Shown here: positions 11,111 through 26,228 of the stretch, one piece after another | Numbering within the stretch: the stretch's first letter is position 1 | Layout: each line of letters opens with the position of its first letter | Assembly (NCBI GenBank): GCA_963662155.1 | Contig: OY759270.1 | Location: 53,476,374 to 53,540,373 of the forward strand | Direction of reading: 5' to 3' | Length of the DNA stretch: 64,000 bases | Origin: Lamellibrachia columna | Lineage: Eukaryota > Annelida > Polychaeta > Sabellida > Siboglinidae | The notes under the pieces: generated by a model | Seen by the model: only the letters and a program-made list of their open reading frames with translations | Databases searched by the model: none | Told to the model about the DNA's origin: nothing | Translations under genes and position numbers: made by a program

Positions 11111-14100
11111 GTAAGTTTTGAACATGTTTCTCTTGTGCTGTCCAGAACTTGTGTTTTATACGGTTAACATGTACTTGCTGCTGTAAACAGCGACGTGTCG
11201 TCAATTTGTTGCTCGCTTTCAGTTTGTTACTCATTGCGTCGTCAGAAGTTACGTAGAGATGCACAATGCAATGCAGTTAGTTTACTTGGTGTGTTTTTGT
11301 TATAGAACACGAGAGTGGAATTATTCCATTTTATTCGACAAAAGAAAAAGTATGCTTGAACTATTTTTTTACGTGTTGATTGTTAACTTTGCCTTTTTGC
11401 ATAAACGTCCGAACGCATTGTTTTGATGTTGTTGATAATAGCAACTAAATAACCAGTTAACCTTTCTCAAAGCGTCTACGAGTTATTGTACTTTTAGACC
11501 ATCAATTGGGGAAAAAAGCGAAAAAATGGTGCCTGAATAACACAAAACGTTGGTTAGTATACGTCTGGTGGCTACGCTCAATACGTTTTACTCAATTGAT
11601 AGTTTAAGAAATATACTACACTAGAAACTGGAGGAAAGTTTTTCAACATCGTTACTATGCCTGTTAAAATTGCATAAAGTCCATTAAGTAGCATAATAAA
11701 TATTTTTGCTTGTTTTCTATTGTAAAGGTAAGAAAAAAGGTAAGTTCTTATATAGCGCTAGTAATCCAGTCCTCATGACTGCTCAAGGCGCTTAACACTT
11801 CACCCCCTGGCAGACCTGTTCATTCCAAGGCCATTTCAACTTCTCATGGAAGCATCCAGCCACACTGCAATTACTGCGCGAAGACTATTCGTTCACATAT
11901 TCACCACTGTCTGTATTGTCAGGTACTCATTTATACAGCTGAGTGAACGGTGGCAATGTGGTTCTCTCGATTGAGAGTCCGGCCTTCTAACCGGTATGCT
12001 ATCGCGCCCCACATGAGTAAAAGTGATTTAAATGGTGAACGTAGCCAATGCCGGTATACCGGTCTGTCGTACTGTAGCGTCACACACGGCGAGGCCGGTA
12101 TACCGGCCTGTCGTACTGAAATGGTTAACATGTGCATGCATGCATATGTATGTATATATTTACATGTTTACGGATGTGAAGCCTGGATAATGACATCTAA
12201 GCTAGAAAAGCAAATAGATGGATGCTCCATCAGGATGCTCAGGATTGTATTTTACATTTCTGTTAGATCTGCACATTTTACCTATGAAGTCAACATCCAG
12301 TTGATAATTATAAAAGGTAAAGGTACGTTCTTATATAGCGCGGTATCCAGTCCATAGGACTGCTCAAAGCGCTTTACACTTCACCCCCTGTCAGACCTGT
12401 TCATTCCAAGGCCATCTCAAATTCTTTGGGAAGTATTCAACCACGCTGCAATTGCTGCACGAAGGCTATTCGTTCACATATCCACCACTGTCTGCATTGC
12501 CAGGTACTCATTTATACAGCTGAGTAAACTGTGGCAACGTGGGGTGATCAAACTTGTTAAAGGTTCGAAGCGACCGCAGTGGGATTTGAAACTGGGTTCT
12601 CTCGATTGAGAGTCCGGCATTCTAACCGGGTGTGCTATCGCGTCCCACAGTGTGTGCAGTAATGCTATATGGCTAATTAGTCTGATTAACCATAGTTTTA
12701 TTTTTATGTGTAACTGATACTGATGTAACAAGGTAAGCATGGTAGCAGTGTTGAAGTTAACGGTATTGAACAATAAATGTTTTTTGGGTTTCACCAAAAA
12801 ACCGGCGCTTTGTTACTGCCCACTGTTTTGTTACTTTGTTACTGCCCACTGTTTTGTTACTTTGTTACTGCCCACTGTTTTGTTACTTTGTTACTGCCCA
12901 CTGTTTTGTTACTTTGTTACTGCCCACTGTTTTGTTACTTTGTTACTGCCCACTGTTTTGTTACTTTGTTACTGCCCACTGTTTTGGGACAAATCAAAGA
13001 GGTGTATTACCATAATGAAAAATCTTAAAACAGGAAAACTAAAAAAACATATAAAGAAAGATTATATATTAACCCAACAGCGATACATTACTTTAATATG
13101 ATTACTTTATAAATTATTTTGTTACATATGCGTTCTCAGCGCGGAAAGTCAGCTCGGACAGGCTGTTTATAATTTCTTAGGCTGTTTGAGCGCCTTCCAG
13201 CTTAAGAAACAAATATTGGTCGAAATGCCAATCTTTTTATGCGCCTAAGCCATATAGTATTGTTCCTTCTCTGCAATAAATAATTTTTTGTAGATTAATA
13301 ATATAACTTTTGCAGACATCCCTTTACCTTGGACATCAACTAGGGGTCTAACACTATAATGACTTATATACTATTCTTTACATTCTGAATAACTTTCATT
13401 ACATTCAACACCTAACCATTGAGTTTAAGTGAAATCGCCCCAAAAAACCTATCACAATCCAATGAAACTGTTTGGTCAAAGTTTTAAAGTTGTTAATATT
13501 CACAAAAGACAGCAAAATTATTAACAATTGTAAATAAAAATGCTGGAAATAAACAATATAAATACGTATTCTTTATATATCGCCCGAAGTTCTTTAACAT
13601 GTACTTTTGGGTTCACAAAAACGTGAAAATATACCTTATTGATTAGCATAATCAATATATATCTATGAAAAAAGACACCCTGTAAGATTTGTGTTTCACG
13701 GGTTGCCATTTACTAAGAATTATTTCGTGTTTTAAAAGTTGTTTTACGACAGGCATGTCGAAATTTTTTTACATCCGTTATAATAGCCATTGACCCAATT
13801 AACATACCTACTACTGTTGTAATATGGCATAACGGATTTAATATAACATATTCAAGAGGCTTACAATACAAGTGTCGTAGCCAGATAATAGTAACAATAG
13901 TTTCATGTTATGTCTACCTGCGAGTATTAATCGCAAATATGTCGAATACATACATTTCCATTTTGAGTGTGCACGAGCTGTTAAACCACCACAACCGATT
14001 CAACATTCCAAATGATTGAAAGCAACTCTATGAACTGAAGATGATCACTGCTCAGCTGTAGTTGCATTCACATTGGATTTGACTCCTTGGTAAGTTAATG

Positions 14101-17100
14101 CTGTAATATATGCTTTGAATTAATCATAACAACATGGTGGTATTTGCCATTCAATACCATTTTAAGAAGAGGGTAACGTTCGTAATTGGGACAGACAAAA
14201 TTGAAAACCATTTCTACGTATTTTCGAAACTGCATTACCCCAACACTGTTTTCAATAAAAAAATATAGTTAGTCAAATGTGGTTCTCAGATATGAACAGT
14301 TTAATAATAATAAAAAATAATGATGTGTCTCTGATATATGTATAACTTTCAAGCTCGTGCTTTAATAGACAGACGCTGTTACGAACGTATATCGCGTTTT
14401 GTGAATGTACAAAATAAATATAGACTCGCTTGTAAGGCAGATAAAGAACGATGTGAGAATATTATTATATATTTGCTTAATGGTATTATTAATTAATAGG
14501 GCGGTTGTATGCATAGACATCTTGTTGATCAAGTCATCGTGTTTTTCTATGTCACGCTTTGACGGTATATGAGAGCGACAACTATGTCACGCTTTGACGG
14601 TATATGAGAGCGACAACTATGTCACGCTTTGACGGTATATGAGAGGGACAACTATGAACTTTCATGTCTAGGAATACAATTTCAAGTCATTTTCGTCTAA
14701 CACAAATTATCTTAACTATGTCTCTACCTCTGTCTCTCTTTATATGTATGTGTGTCTGTCTCTCTTTATATGTATGTGTGTCTGTCTCTATCTCTGTCTC
14801 TCTTTATATGTATGTGTGTCTGTCTCTCTTGATATGTGTGTGTGTCTGTCTCTCTTTATATGTGTGTGTGTCTGTCTCTCTTTATATGTGTGTGTGTCTG
14901 TCTATCTTTATAAGTATGTGTGTCTGTCTCTATCTCTGTCTCTCTTTATATGTATGTGTGTCTGTCTCTCTTTATATGTATGTGTGTCTGTCTCTATCTC
15001 TGTCTCTCTTTATATGTATGTGTGTATGTCTCTCTGTCTGTCTCTCTTTATAAGTATGTGTGTCTGTCTCTCTGTCTGTCTCTCTTTATATGTATGTGTA
15101 TTTGTTTCTCTGTCTGTCTCTCTTTATAAGTATGTGTGTCTGTCTCTCTGTCTGTCTCTCTTTATAAGTATGTGTGTCTGTCTCTATCTCTGTCTCTCTT
15201 TATATGTATGTGTGTCTTTCTCTCTTTATATGTATGTGTGTCTGTCTGTCTCTCTTTATATGTATGTGTGTCTGCCTCTCTGTCTGTCTCTCTTTATATG
15301 TATGTGTATTTGTCTCTCTGTCTGTCTCTCTTTATATGTATGTGTATTTGTCTCTCTGTCTGTCTCTCTTTATATGTATGTGTATTTGTCTCTCTGTCTG
15401 TCTCTCTTTATATGTATGTGTGTCTGTCTCTCTGTCTGTCTCTCTTTATATGTATGTGTGTCTGCCTCTCTGTCTGTCTCTCTTTATATGTATGTGTGTC
15501 TGCCTCTCTGTCTGTCTCTCTTTATATGTATGTGTGTCTGTCTCTCTGTCTGTCTCTCTTTATATGTATGTGTATTTGCCTCTCTGTCTGTCTCTCTATA
15601 TATATGTATGTGTATTTGTCTCTCTGTCTGTCTCTCTTTATATGTATGTGTGTCTGCCTCTCTGTCTGTCTCTCTTTATATGTATGTGTGTCTGTCTCTC
15701 TTTATATGTATGTGTGTCTGTCTCTCTGTCTGTCTCTCTTTATATGTATGTGTGTCTGCCTCTCTGTCTGTCTCTCTTTATATGTATGTGTGTCTGCCTC
15801 TCTGTCTGTCTCTCTTTATATGTATGTGTATTTGTCTCTCTGTCTGTCTCTCTTTATATGTATGTGTGTCTGTCTCTCTGTCTGTCTCTCTTTATATGTA
15901 TGTGTGTCTGCCTCTCTGTCTGTCTCTCTTTATATGTATGTGTGTCTGCCTCTCTGTCTGTCTCTCTTTATATGTATGTGTGTCTGCCTCTCTGTCTGTC
16001 TCTCTTTATATGTATGTGTATTTGTCTCTCTGTCTGTCTCTCTTTATATGTATGTGTGTCTGCCTCTCTGTCTGTCTCTCTTTATATGTATGTGTATTTG
16101 TCTCTCTGTCTGTCTCTCTTTATATGTATGTGTGTCTGCCTCTCTGTCTGTCTCTCTTTATATGTATGTGTGTCTGCCTCTCTGTCTGTCTCTCTTTATA
16201 TGTATGTGTATTTGTCTCTCTGTCTGTCTCTCTTTATATGTATGTGTGTCTGCCTCTCTGTCTGTCTCTCTTTATATGTATGTGTATTTATCTCTCTGTC
16301 TGTCTCTCTTTATATGTATGTGTGTCTGCCTCTCTGTCTGTCTCTCTTTATATGTATGTGTATTTGTCTCTCTGTCTGTCTCTCTTTATATGTATGTGTA
16401 TTTGTCTCTCTGTCTGTCTCTCTTTATATGTATGTGTGTCTGCCTCTCTGTCTGTCTCTCTTTATATGTATGTGTGTCTGCCTCTCTGTCTGTCTCTCTT
16501 TATATGTATGTGTGTCTGCCTCTCTGTCTGTCTCTCTTTATATGTACGTGTATTTGTCTCTCTGTCTGTCTCTCTTTATATGTATGTGTGTCTGCCTCTC
16601 TGTCTGTCTCTCTTTATATGTATGTGTGTCTGCCTCTCTGTCTGTCTCTCTTTATATGTATGTGTATTTGTCTCTCTGTCTGTCTCTCTTTATATGTATG
16701 TGTGTCTGCCTCTCTGTCTGTCTCTCTTTATATGTATGTGTATTTGTCTCTCTGTCTGTCTCTCTTTATATGTATGTGTGTCTGCCTCTCTGTCTGTCTC
16801 TCTTTATATGTATGTGTGTCTGCCTCTCTGTCTGTCTCTCTTTATATGTATGTGTATTTGTCTCTCTGTCTGTCTCTCTTTATATGTATGTGTGTCTGCC
16901 TCTCTGTCTGTCTCTCTTTATATGTATGTGTATTTATCTCTCTGTCTGTCTCTCTTTATATGTATGTGTGTCTGCCTCTCTGTCTGTCTCTCTTTATATG
17001 TATGTGTATTTGTCTCTCTGTCTGTCTCTCTTTATATGTATGTGTATTTGTCTCTCTGTCTGTCTCTCTTTATATGTATGTGTGTCTGCCTCTCTGTCTG

Positions 17101-20100
17101 TCTCTCTTTATATGTATGTGTGTCTGCCTCTCTGTCTGTCTCTCTTTATATGTATGTGTATTTGTCTCTCTGTCTGTCTCTCTTTATATGTATGTGTGTC
17201 TGCCTCTCTGTCTGTCTCTCTTTATATGTATGTGTATTTATCTCTCTGTCTGTCTCTCTTTATATGTATGTGTGTCTGCCTCTCTGTCTGTCTCTCTTTA
17301 TATGTATGTGTATTTGTCTCTCTGTCTGTCTCTCTTTATATGTATGTGTATTTGTCTCTCTGTCTGTCTCTCTTTATATGTATGTGTGTCTGCCTCTCTG
17401 TCTGTCTCTCTTTATATGTATGTGTGTCTGCCTCTCTGTCTGTCTCTCTTTATATGTATGTGTATTTGTCTCTCTGTCTGTCTCTCTTTATATGTATGTG
17501 TGTCTGCCTCTCTGTCTGTCTCTCTTTATATGTATGTGTATTTGTCTCTCTGTCTGTCTCTCTTTATATGTATGTGTGTCTGCCTCTCTGTCTGTCTCTC
17601 TTTATATGTATGTGTATTTGTCTCTCTGTCTGTCTCTCTTTATATGTATGTGTGTCTGCCTCTCTGTCTGTCTCTCTTTATATGTATGTGTATTTGTCTC
17701 TCTGTCTGTCTCTCTTTATATGTATGTGTATTTGTGTCTCTCTGTCTCTCTTTATATGTATGTGTGTGTATGTCTCTCGTTATATGTATGTGTGTCTGTC
17801 TCTCTCTCTCCTCTCTACTTAATCTAAGATAACCAAGGTAGTTATACGCAGTTTCATTTCTACATGTAAAAAAAAAAGTACGTAGAGTACGTAGAGTACG
17901 TAGAGTACGTCATTAGTGTGAAATGCCTAGGTAAGGTAAAATATATGTTTATGAATGTTTCTATGAAAATTAAAATAACAACTAAGAAGAAAACACTGAA
18001 AACCTTGCCTTACTTTTCAGTTAAAATGCTGCCGTCCTACATGTGTACGTCGCATAGAAATATGACTGACCCATGTCGTGGGTGGCGAAACATATAGCTA
18101 TGTAATTATTGATAATAAAGACGATGAATGACAACACTTATTATTGGTTTGGACACTTTTGCAACCCGCGTTCTCGGCGCAAAAGTTCAGCGCAGTTAAT
18201 GAAGCTGATTGTTGCAACGGTGCTCGATCACGCCGTCTGGTCCGCGGCATCAGGTCGACGCGCGTGCAGACAATGTTGAAGTCCGCTGTCAGACCGTCGC
18301 TGTTAGACCGTTATAGGTCGTGTAAAGGGGTTGTTCGGTATCAAAACGTGGGCTGCTTTAAGTTGTTCATTGTTTCAAGTTTGTGTAATTAGTTTTATCT
18401 GACTTCATCCGGAAATGACAAAAGCGTAACGATATTTTTCATTTAGGCCTGACTTCACGTTCACCGTTCTTCCATACTGGTTCATCCATGTCAAACGTCC
18501 CAATCTACCAATGAACAATGACCGCAGACGTAATGTCGGACGAAACGATGTTGCACCTTGTTTAGTTTAGTTGGTATTGGAATGAAGGGATGTAAAGTGT
18601 AAAGCGTTCAGTGTGACCCAAATACCACGCTATATAAGAAGCTAGCTTTACCTTTTTTGTTTGACCAGCTGTGCAATCTTGTGATCACTAGAATATATGG
18701 GAAATAGCAAACATGTTTATATATCATCCATGTTCAAAATCCACGACTATGAAACACTGCCGTGAGAAGTCCATTTGGAGCCAGGGTGAACAAGTCTGGA
18801 CAAAAAGTATAAAGAAACAAATATTTACATTTGGAGTGACTGCCCATCCTGCCGGGTTAACGTGTTCACGTACGTAAACTCTCTATAAAACGCTCTCTAA
18901 ATGAGAGAATACCCATGCTATTGTGATAAACAACGAAACAAATAAAACAATATAAATAGCCGGTACAGATAAAGTCAAAGCTATGTGAGGCTGCGCTGCA
19001 CAAGAAACGCACGACGGAATTAGACATTGTATAGTAGACAGCAGCTATAAATACCCGTCAAGTTTACAGCTTGGCGTCTTCAGCTTCAGGACGCAGTCGT
19101 TGTACTCGGAAGTAATAAAAGTTCCGTCGAGTACAACCACCTGTGCCGAGTTCTCCCGTGGAACGCCAAAACAACCAGCATGTTTCTATAAATATTACCT
19201 TGATTTATTCGAGGCATTAAAACGAGACAATCACCAGTTGATTATTCCCCTTCTTACATAAAAACGAAACAAAATCATGGTTTGGGGGCAATTAAAGATT
19301 TAGCAGAGTTAACAAAAACTACAATCAAAAATATGACGCTAGTGATTTTCTCAGAATTTGTTATAAATGTGGGAGATTGTGTTTAAATCTACGTTATCTT
19401 AATGGCTGACATGTTTATCGGGTGATCAACCAACGCCAGGCAGTCTAAGAATTGACTCCCGGTGAGACGCCTTCGACCGAAATCAAAGGGACTCCGGAAA
19501 CAACGCTCAATCAAACGAGCTGTTCAGTCAGAACGGGATAAGTTTATAAAACAAAGACAAACATATGTTGCATAGGTTGCGGTTAGACGCAAACAGCATG
19601 GTCATATCTTATTGGAAAGAATGAGACTGTGTTTACAAATGTACCTTCATTTGGTTAACGAATATTACACGCACTCGTATAGTCTGGCAATATTTAACAG
19701 TATGGCGCGGCACATGAAATTGAGATGCTGTTTGTTCAACAAGTAGTAAACAACTGGTGTAGTATTCTTAATTGTAGTTGCAAATGGTTATGTTTTAGTA
19801 ACTCTTACAGGGCCATAGGCATAAAAAACCATGATTTTTGTTTCCCTATAAGACTATTTGGCTGCTGATATGTGTTGCATATGCCTTTCGCATTAACTGT
19901 CATATCTGTATGTTTTCGCGAATGTTTGAACTGGAAAGAAGACATCTCGCAAGAACGTTTGATTCGTACATTGTCTTTGGACACTGGCGAGAAATGGCCG
20001 TTGCACCAACAGTTTTTATCGACATCGGATCTACATCATAGCACCAACTCGGCACAACAGTAGTATTGTATTATGCATGCGACAACGCCAATATCCCACG

Positions 20101-23100
20101 CGCAAAAGACAATTTCGATCAGCATTAACCATAAACGACCATTACTTGCCGTGCTGGCTGTTATAGATATAATTAGATATAGGCCTGGAGCGAGACGTTG
20201 AAATAGATTCATTATAACAACCTCCAATTTATTTCTGCGACAAATATAGTAAGAGGCCGTGCATTCAACTATTGCCAGGTGCAATAATCAACGTGCTCAT
20301 AACGAAATGGACAACCATTCATAATTACACTTGAGACAAGGTCCGTGGAAGGCCATTCACTATTTGCACACAAGCACACAAATGAGAACATTGCCCTTTA
20401 GAAAGCCTACTCGACAGAATGTATACACTGCACAGTGGGTGGGTCAAGCCCCTGGTTACGGCCGTTGTTGGCCGTGTTTAGTGTTTTTTTGTAAATGTTG
20501 AACAAGGAATCTAAACAAATCTAAAATTGTATGAGTGTTGCTGACAGTTTGGTTAAAGAAGCATCACCTGTAACTGTTTAATCGTTTCATGTGAAAACGT
20601 ACTAACCCTCAATACTGATAGTGTTAGCAAAATACTCATGCGCCTAATTGTGTTTCGGGAACATCACCGCCGAACGCCTCCGCGTGTTCAGGTCGGCCTT
20701 GTGCTGCACCATCTCGCTCCATTGGGTCGACATATCAAGCGTACTTAACTTACTCGCTGACTAAGTTTATGTTTGTCGAATAAAATCCAGCCTTGTTGGC
20801 AACTCACAAATTGGCAAGTCAAGTCTCAAATCAATGACTTCCATGTCAAGTCTCGAGTCATCTCTCTGAATTTCAAGTCAAGTCGCAAGTCACCAGGGTT
20901 CACCAAAAGCCATGGTTGTTGTGATTTATCTGCGCTATTGCTTCATAAAGTTTATAATGATTGTATTTGGTGCTGCCGGTCATAACAACGTGGGCTCGTT
21001 TGACGTCTATTTCGAGCTCCCAGACTTGTTGGCAAGTCACACACTGGCAAGTCAAGTCAGGCCTCAAGTCAATCACCTCCAAGTCCAAGTCAATTCTCGA
21101 GTCAGCTCCCAGGATTCCCCAGAAATCGGCTTGTTGGCGAATTTGTAGGCATGACATTCATATGACGGCAACAGGAAGTGTAGCTGTGTCCTGAAACCTT
21201 ACGGCTGTACCGGCTTCCGGCGGTTCTTCTGCGTCTCCAGTTATTAAAAGTAATATCAAATTTAATAAATGTTACTTTTTAATAAAAATAAATCATTTGT
21301 GAAATCACAATTCAATTTGTATGCCTAGACATTTTCTATTTGTATGTTTAGACATTTTCCATTTGTATGTCTAGATAATTTCTATTTGTATGTCTAGACA
21401 TTTTCCATAGGTGGGTGATGGATGGGTGGGTGGGTGGGTGGGTGGGTGGGTGGGTGGGTGGGTGGGTGGGTGGGTGGATGAGTGGGTGGGGTCAATCATA
21501 TCCAAAATATTTTTGGATTATTGGAATTTTTTATATCTACAAAACCTCTAAGGAGAATGTAGGACAAAATCCCCCCGAACACAATCCCCCACCAACACAA
21601 CCCCCCCCCAACACAATCACCCACCAACACAATCCCCCCAACACAATCCCCCACTAACACAATCCCCCATCAACACAACCCCCCCAACACAATCCCCCAC
21701 CAAAATCATCATCCTCACACACGTGTTTATATTTATTTCGTATTGGGTGTTATAGTATTATATAGAACTAAAATATTTATATTGTTCAATTTAGTATGTG
21801 TTGCCTTGTGTAAAAAGAATAATTCTTGATTGGACCACAACTTAAACGTAAACAGCATGGCTATATCGTATTGGCAAGTATAGGACTAGGCGTTTACAAA
21901 TAGGTTTTCAATTGGTGAGCGAATATTGTCATATTACCGACACTCGTGATGTAAGGTTATTTAGCAGTATGGCGCGATGGACTCTAAGAATGGGGCTATA
22001 TATTGTTGCTACTGGGGCGCGGTGGCGCGGCGGTTGGAACGCGGGACTCTCAACCGAGACAATCCGAGTTCGAGTCGTCCTCTTGCTGCCGTTTCGGAGC
22101 TTGTTCAATTTCGTTCACTCAACGTTGTCTCAGTTCATTGATATGCATAAAATTCATGAGTATCTGACAGTGGTGGACATGTGAATGAATTGTCTTCGTG
22201 CAGTAATTGCAGCTTGACTGGATGCGTCCCAGAGAGGTCGACTCGGCGTTGGAATGAACAGGTCTGCCAGGGGGTGAAGTGTAAAGCGTTTTGAACAGTT
22301 CCAGGGACTATGTAAGAAACTACCTTTACCCTGTACTGAAACTAAATAGCTGACATGATGCGTATTGATCACCCGTGCAACGACGTATCATCGGACAAAC
22401 GTCTGTTGCAATTGGCGAAAACCGTGAAATTTGATACGATCACTAATGAGAAGAAAACGAATCAACAGGGCAATGAAAATGGAAAAACGAAATTAATTCA
22501 ACCTCTCGCGAAATTACCTGAACCGCACAACACGACTCGTGGGTCGGCCGGAGAACATTTCAAAGAGACCCACGAGGAGCGAATTACTCGCGCTGTCTGA
22601 CGTCAGGGCGTCGTTTATAACAGCCATTGTAACAGCCAAAATAGTTCAGAGCGCGACTAATCTGGTCGTTGTCGGTGGTTTTTAGAAGTGTCATCAATAT
22701 AATTATTTACACATGTCAGCTGCAATGATCACTGACGCACGCGGAATCCGCTGCCACGTACACGAACACGTACACGAACACGTACATGTACACGTACACG
22801 AACACGTACACGTATGTGCAGTTGGTTTTGATGTCGTAGAACAGCGCCCTCTCACAAATTCATCTAATTAGTTTTCTTATGACATTAAGGTTCAATGCCT
22901 ATACTCCACTTGTGGGCGTTACCTTATCCGGTATTTGTTTTTTGTTCTGAGTGTAACTTATGATCTTCAAATCTCCATCTTACGTGCAGTTCCATATTTA
23001 TCCACATCTTGCCATTATCTCTCCTCTCGCTCCTTCGCCCCCTCCCATCTCTCTCCCCCTCTCTTCCCTTCTCGCTGCCTTATGTTTTGGTCCATACACT

Positions 23101-25869
23101 GTAGTCCTTCCTCCGTCTCTTTCTGTTATATCGTGCTATGTCTACGTCATGTAGTTCACTTTTTCTCTTAGGGGGTAGAGCATTCCCCCAGACGTTTCCA
23201 AAATGAATAGGCGATTATGCGCACAGTTCTTTGTTGAACATAATGAACAAGCATTGTTTATCACACGGATGCAGTGACTTGCCGCCGTCAAGGCCATAGT
23301 GTCTGCACCATCTCGACGGTTCACGCAGATTTTCTTCAGTCATTCCTCCAGCTGCTTCGGTGCTTTTCTTCACGCCTTTACGCATAAATAGTCGACGGGC
23401 ATCTTGAATCAATGATGCTGACACAACAGCATAATCTTGACCAAGTCGGTCAATCAATGACGCTATCTCCACGTCTAGACTCAGCAGCAGTTGTAGTACA
23501 TGTTGTTAAGGGAGGATAAAACCCTAATCTAGTTAGGGGTCTTCCCTTAATGCAGTTAAGGGAAGATCCTAATGAAAGTGTCTATCAGAAAACCTTACCA
23601 AATTACAATTGACTTTATTAGCTTCATCATGTTGAAGCATCCACTGTGTATATATTCATAGTTATATTTATTATATTACACTTAATGATAATAGCGAATA
23701 CAATGACGTTTGGCCACTATGGACCAGAATGTAAGACACAGGTGATGACTTCATTTTAAATTATATCTCAGCACTACATATAATTGTTCCTATCTGTTGT
23801 TTCTTCCACTGAATATTATAACAGTGACGTCATGTATGTGTTTGTTGATTTTGTTATTGTTAATGTTGTTGTTATTGTTATTGTTGCTGTCTCACAGTAT
23901 TATTTCCAACCAGTGTCATGGTAACGCTGGGGATTATGTTGCGTGTCGTCCGTTTTGACATAACTTCTAGAATGACGGACGCGTTGGTTGTTTAGTATCG
24001 TCTTGATGTGAATTCTAGAACGACGTAAGGGCTAATTGATATTTTAAAGGGCAATTACGTTGTTTGTTTCCTCATTACATACATTCTGAATGAGAAAAAC
24101 TTTCTGAGTAATTCAGAAATCTGTGAATGTTTTACATGTTCATTACATAACTTCTGTAATGGCGAAAGTATTTATGTCTATGCCATTGAGCAATACTGTT
24201 CCATTTGGTAAATAACCGAGTGTGACTAATTCGCATATAAAACGCAAAACACGCGTTCTGTGAAATGCAAATAAATTCGAACGCGATTGGTGAGCGAATT
24301 AATTGTTTACATGCGGGCTCGTCTCTCATACTGTTTGTCGGTCCTAGATTTCATTTGTCAAGCAGTCGACAATAAACGCCGCCAGAAGTTGATACTCCAG
24401 ATGTGTCACGCGCTGTCAACTGACGGCCGCTTACAACGCCCGCTTTACGCTCATGCTACCTGTGATAAACAGTGAACAACTTCCGACGACACATCCCGAA
24501 CAGGCTGCGCCGACTAATCGGCGGCTATTTGTAACAGTTACAATAAAAAGCAAATTAATTGCCACCCGCGTAAATCGTCGATACACAAAGAGGCGTCGTA
24601 AACGTTTAGGGGTGGTCAATATTCGCTCGCAGCCAATACGACGACGATTGTGTAGTGGCGCCGTAGGCAAGCGCCATTTGACATTCGGCCCGGTGCTAAT
24701 TACATTATGAACAAGAGCTTAGCGCAGTGGCACCACGATAGGCGACCGTCAACTACCAAGTCCAACAACTAATTGTATTGTTGACTGACTGCAGTTAATT
24801 ATGGGTGTATTCAGAATTGAACACTTGACATAGTTGTCTCGAGTACGACCACTCGTAGATGACTCGATAATTGACTTGGGGGGTCACTGACTTGAGATTT
24901 GACTTGACTTGCCGGTTTGTGACTTTCCAACAAGTCTGGTGGCTCGAAATTTACTTATTACGATTGGCCAATGTTGTGGTGGGGTAGCAGCCTCCGAATT
25001 TACCGCTCAACATTACTGCAGACAAACCACAACAATCAGGGCTATTGGTGATCACTGATGACTTGGGACTTGACTTATAATTCAAAGAGATGACTTGAGA
25101 CTTGACTGGAGACCTGACTTGACTTGCAGGTCAGTGACTTGAGACTTCGCTTGGCTTGACTTGCCAACAAATCTTCCAGTAGCAAAGTACGTTGTATTGG
25201 TTGTAGCTGTTTTAAGAGACAACCTTGCGACAGAGTTCGTCGAGGTGTGGCGAAATTCCACGTCACGTAGAAAGCTGCATCTAGCATGCCCTTTGAATAT
25301 AACATATTAGCTTTGTGATCGTTTCAGAAGCAAATACTTTGGATAATAATAATCGACTGATATCAACATTATTTGCTACACGCCATCGAAGGCGTCATTG
25401 CTACCACGCCATCGATTATTTCAAACAGGAAATGACGAAGATACTGTTGAGGAAATCAAAGCATTAGACGCGGATCAGACGGACATGTGTCCAAACGGTC
25501 CGGGTCGATAGTTAAGCACATTGCGGCTTAAGATCGGGCAGATGTCTCCAAATAATATCGTTTGGACACATGTCCGACTGATCCGCGTCTAATGCTTTGA
25601 TTTCTTCAACAGTGAAGGACCTGTTGTTCTCTTTCACTAGATCAGCGTCTACAATTATACTGAACAGTTTCTAACGTGTACGTCGCGTGTAGCACCTGCA
25701 GAAAGACGGCAGTTACTTGTCGCGTTATCTTCAACATTTCCTGTTCGAAGTAATCGATGACGTGGTAGTAATGCAGCCTTCAATGGCGTCAAACAAACAA
25801 GGTTGACGTCAGTCGGTCGCTATTGTGCAAAGCAGTTAAAATATTATATTCAAAGCTAAAGCGTGTGTG

Positions 25870-25962
<93 letters not shown>

Positions 25963-25964
25963 TG

Positions 25965-26000
<36 letters not shown>

Positions 26001-26145
26001 TATATGTGCGTGCGCATGTGAGTGCGAGTGTGCGCGTGTGCGTGTGCGTCTTTTTTGTCTGGTATTTGGTAATTTGAAATGGTTTTAGTAATTTTAAATG
26101 CTCCAGGTTATCCAATAACTCTTGATTGCCATTTTAACCAGTAGC

Positions 26146-26228
<83 letters not shown>

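Noticed and set aside
14664..17832. Very long open frames (up to about 1,027 codons) in three frames
   Set aside because: They follow from a stop-free 38-bp satellite. The same 38-residue repeat appears in each frame, and there are no domains or codon bias.
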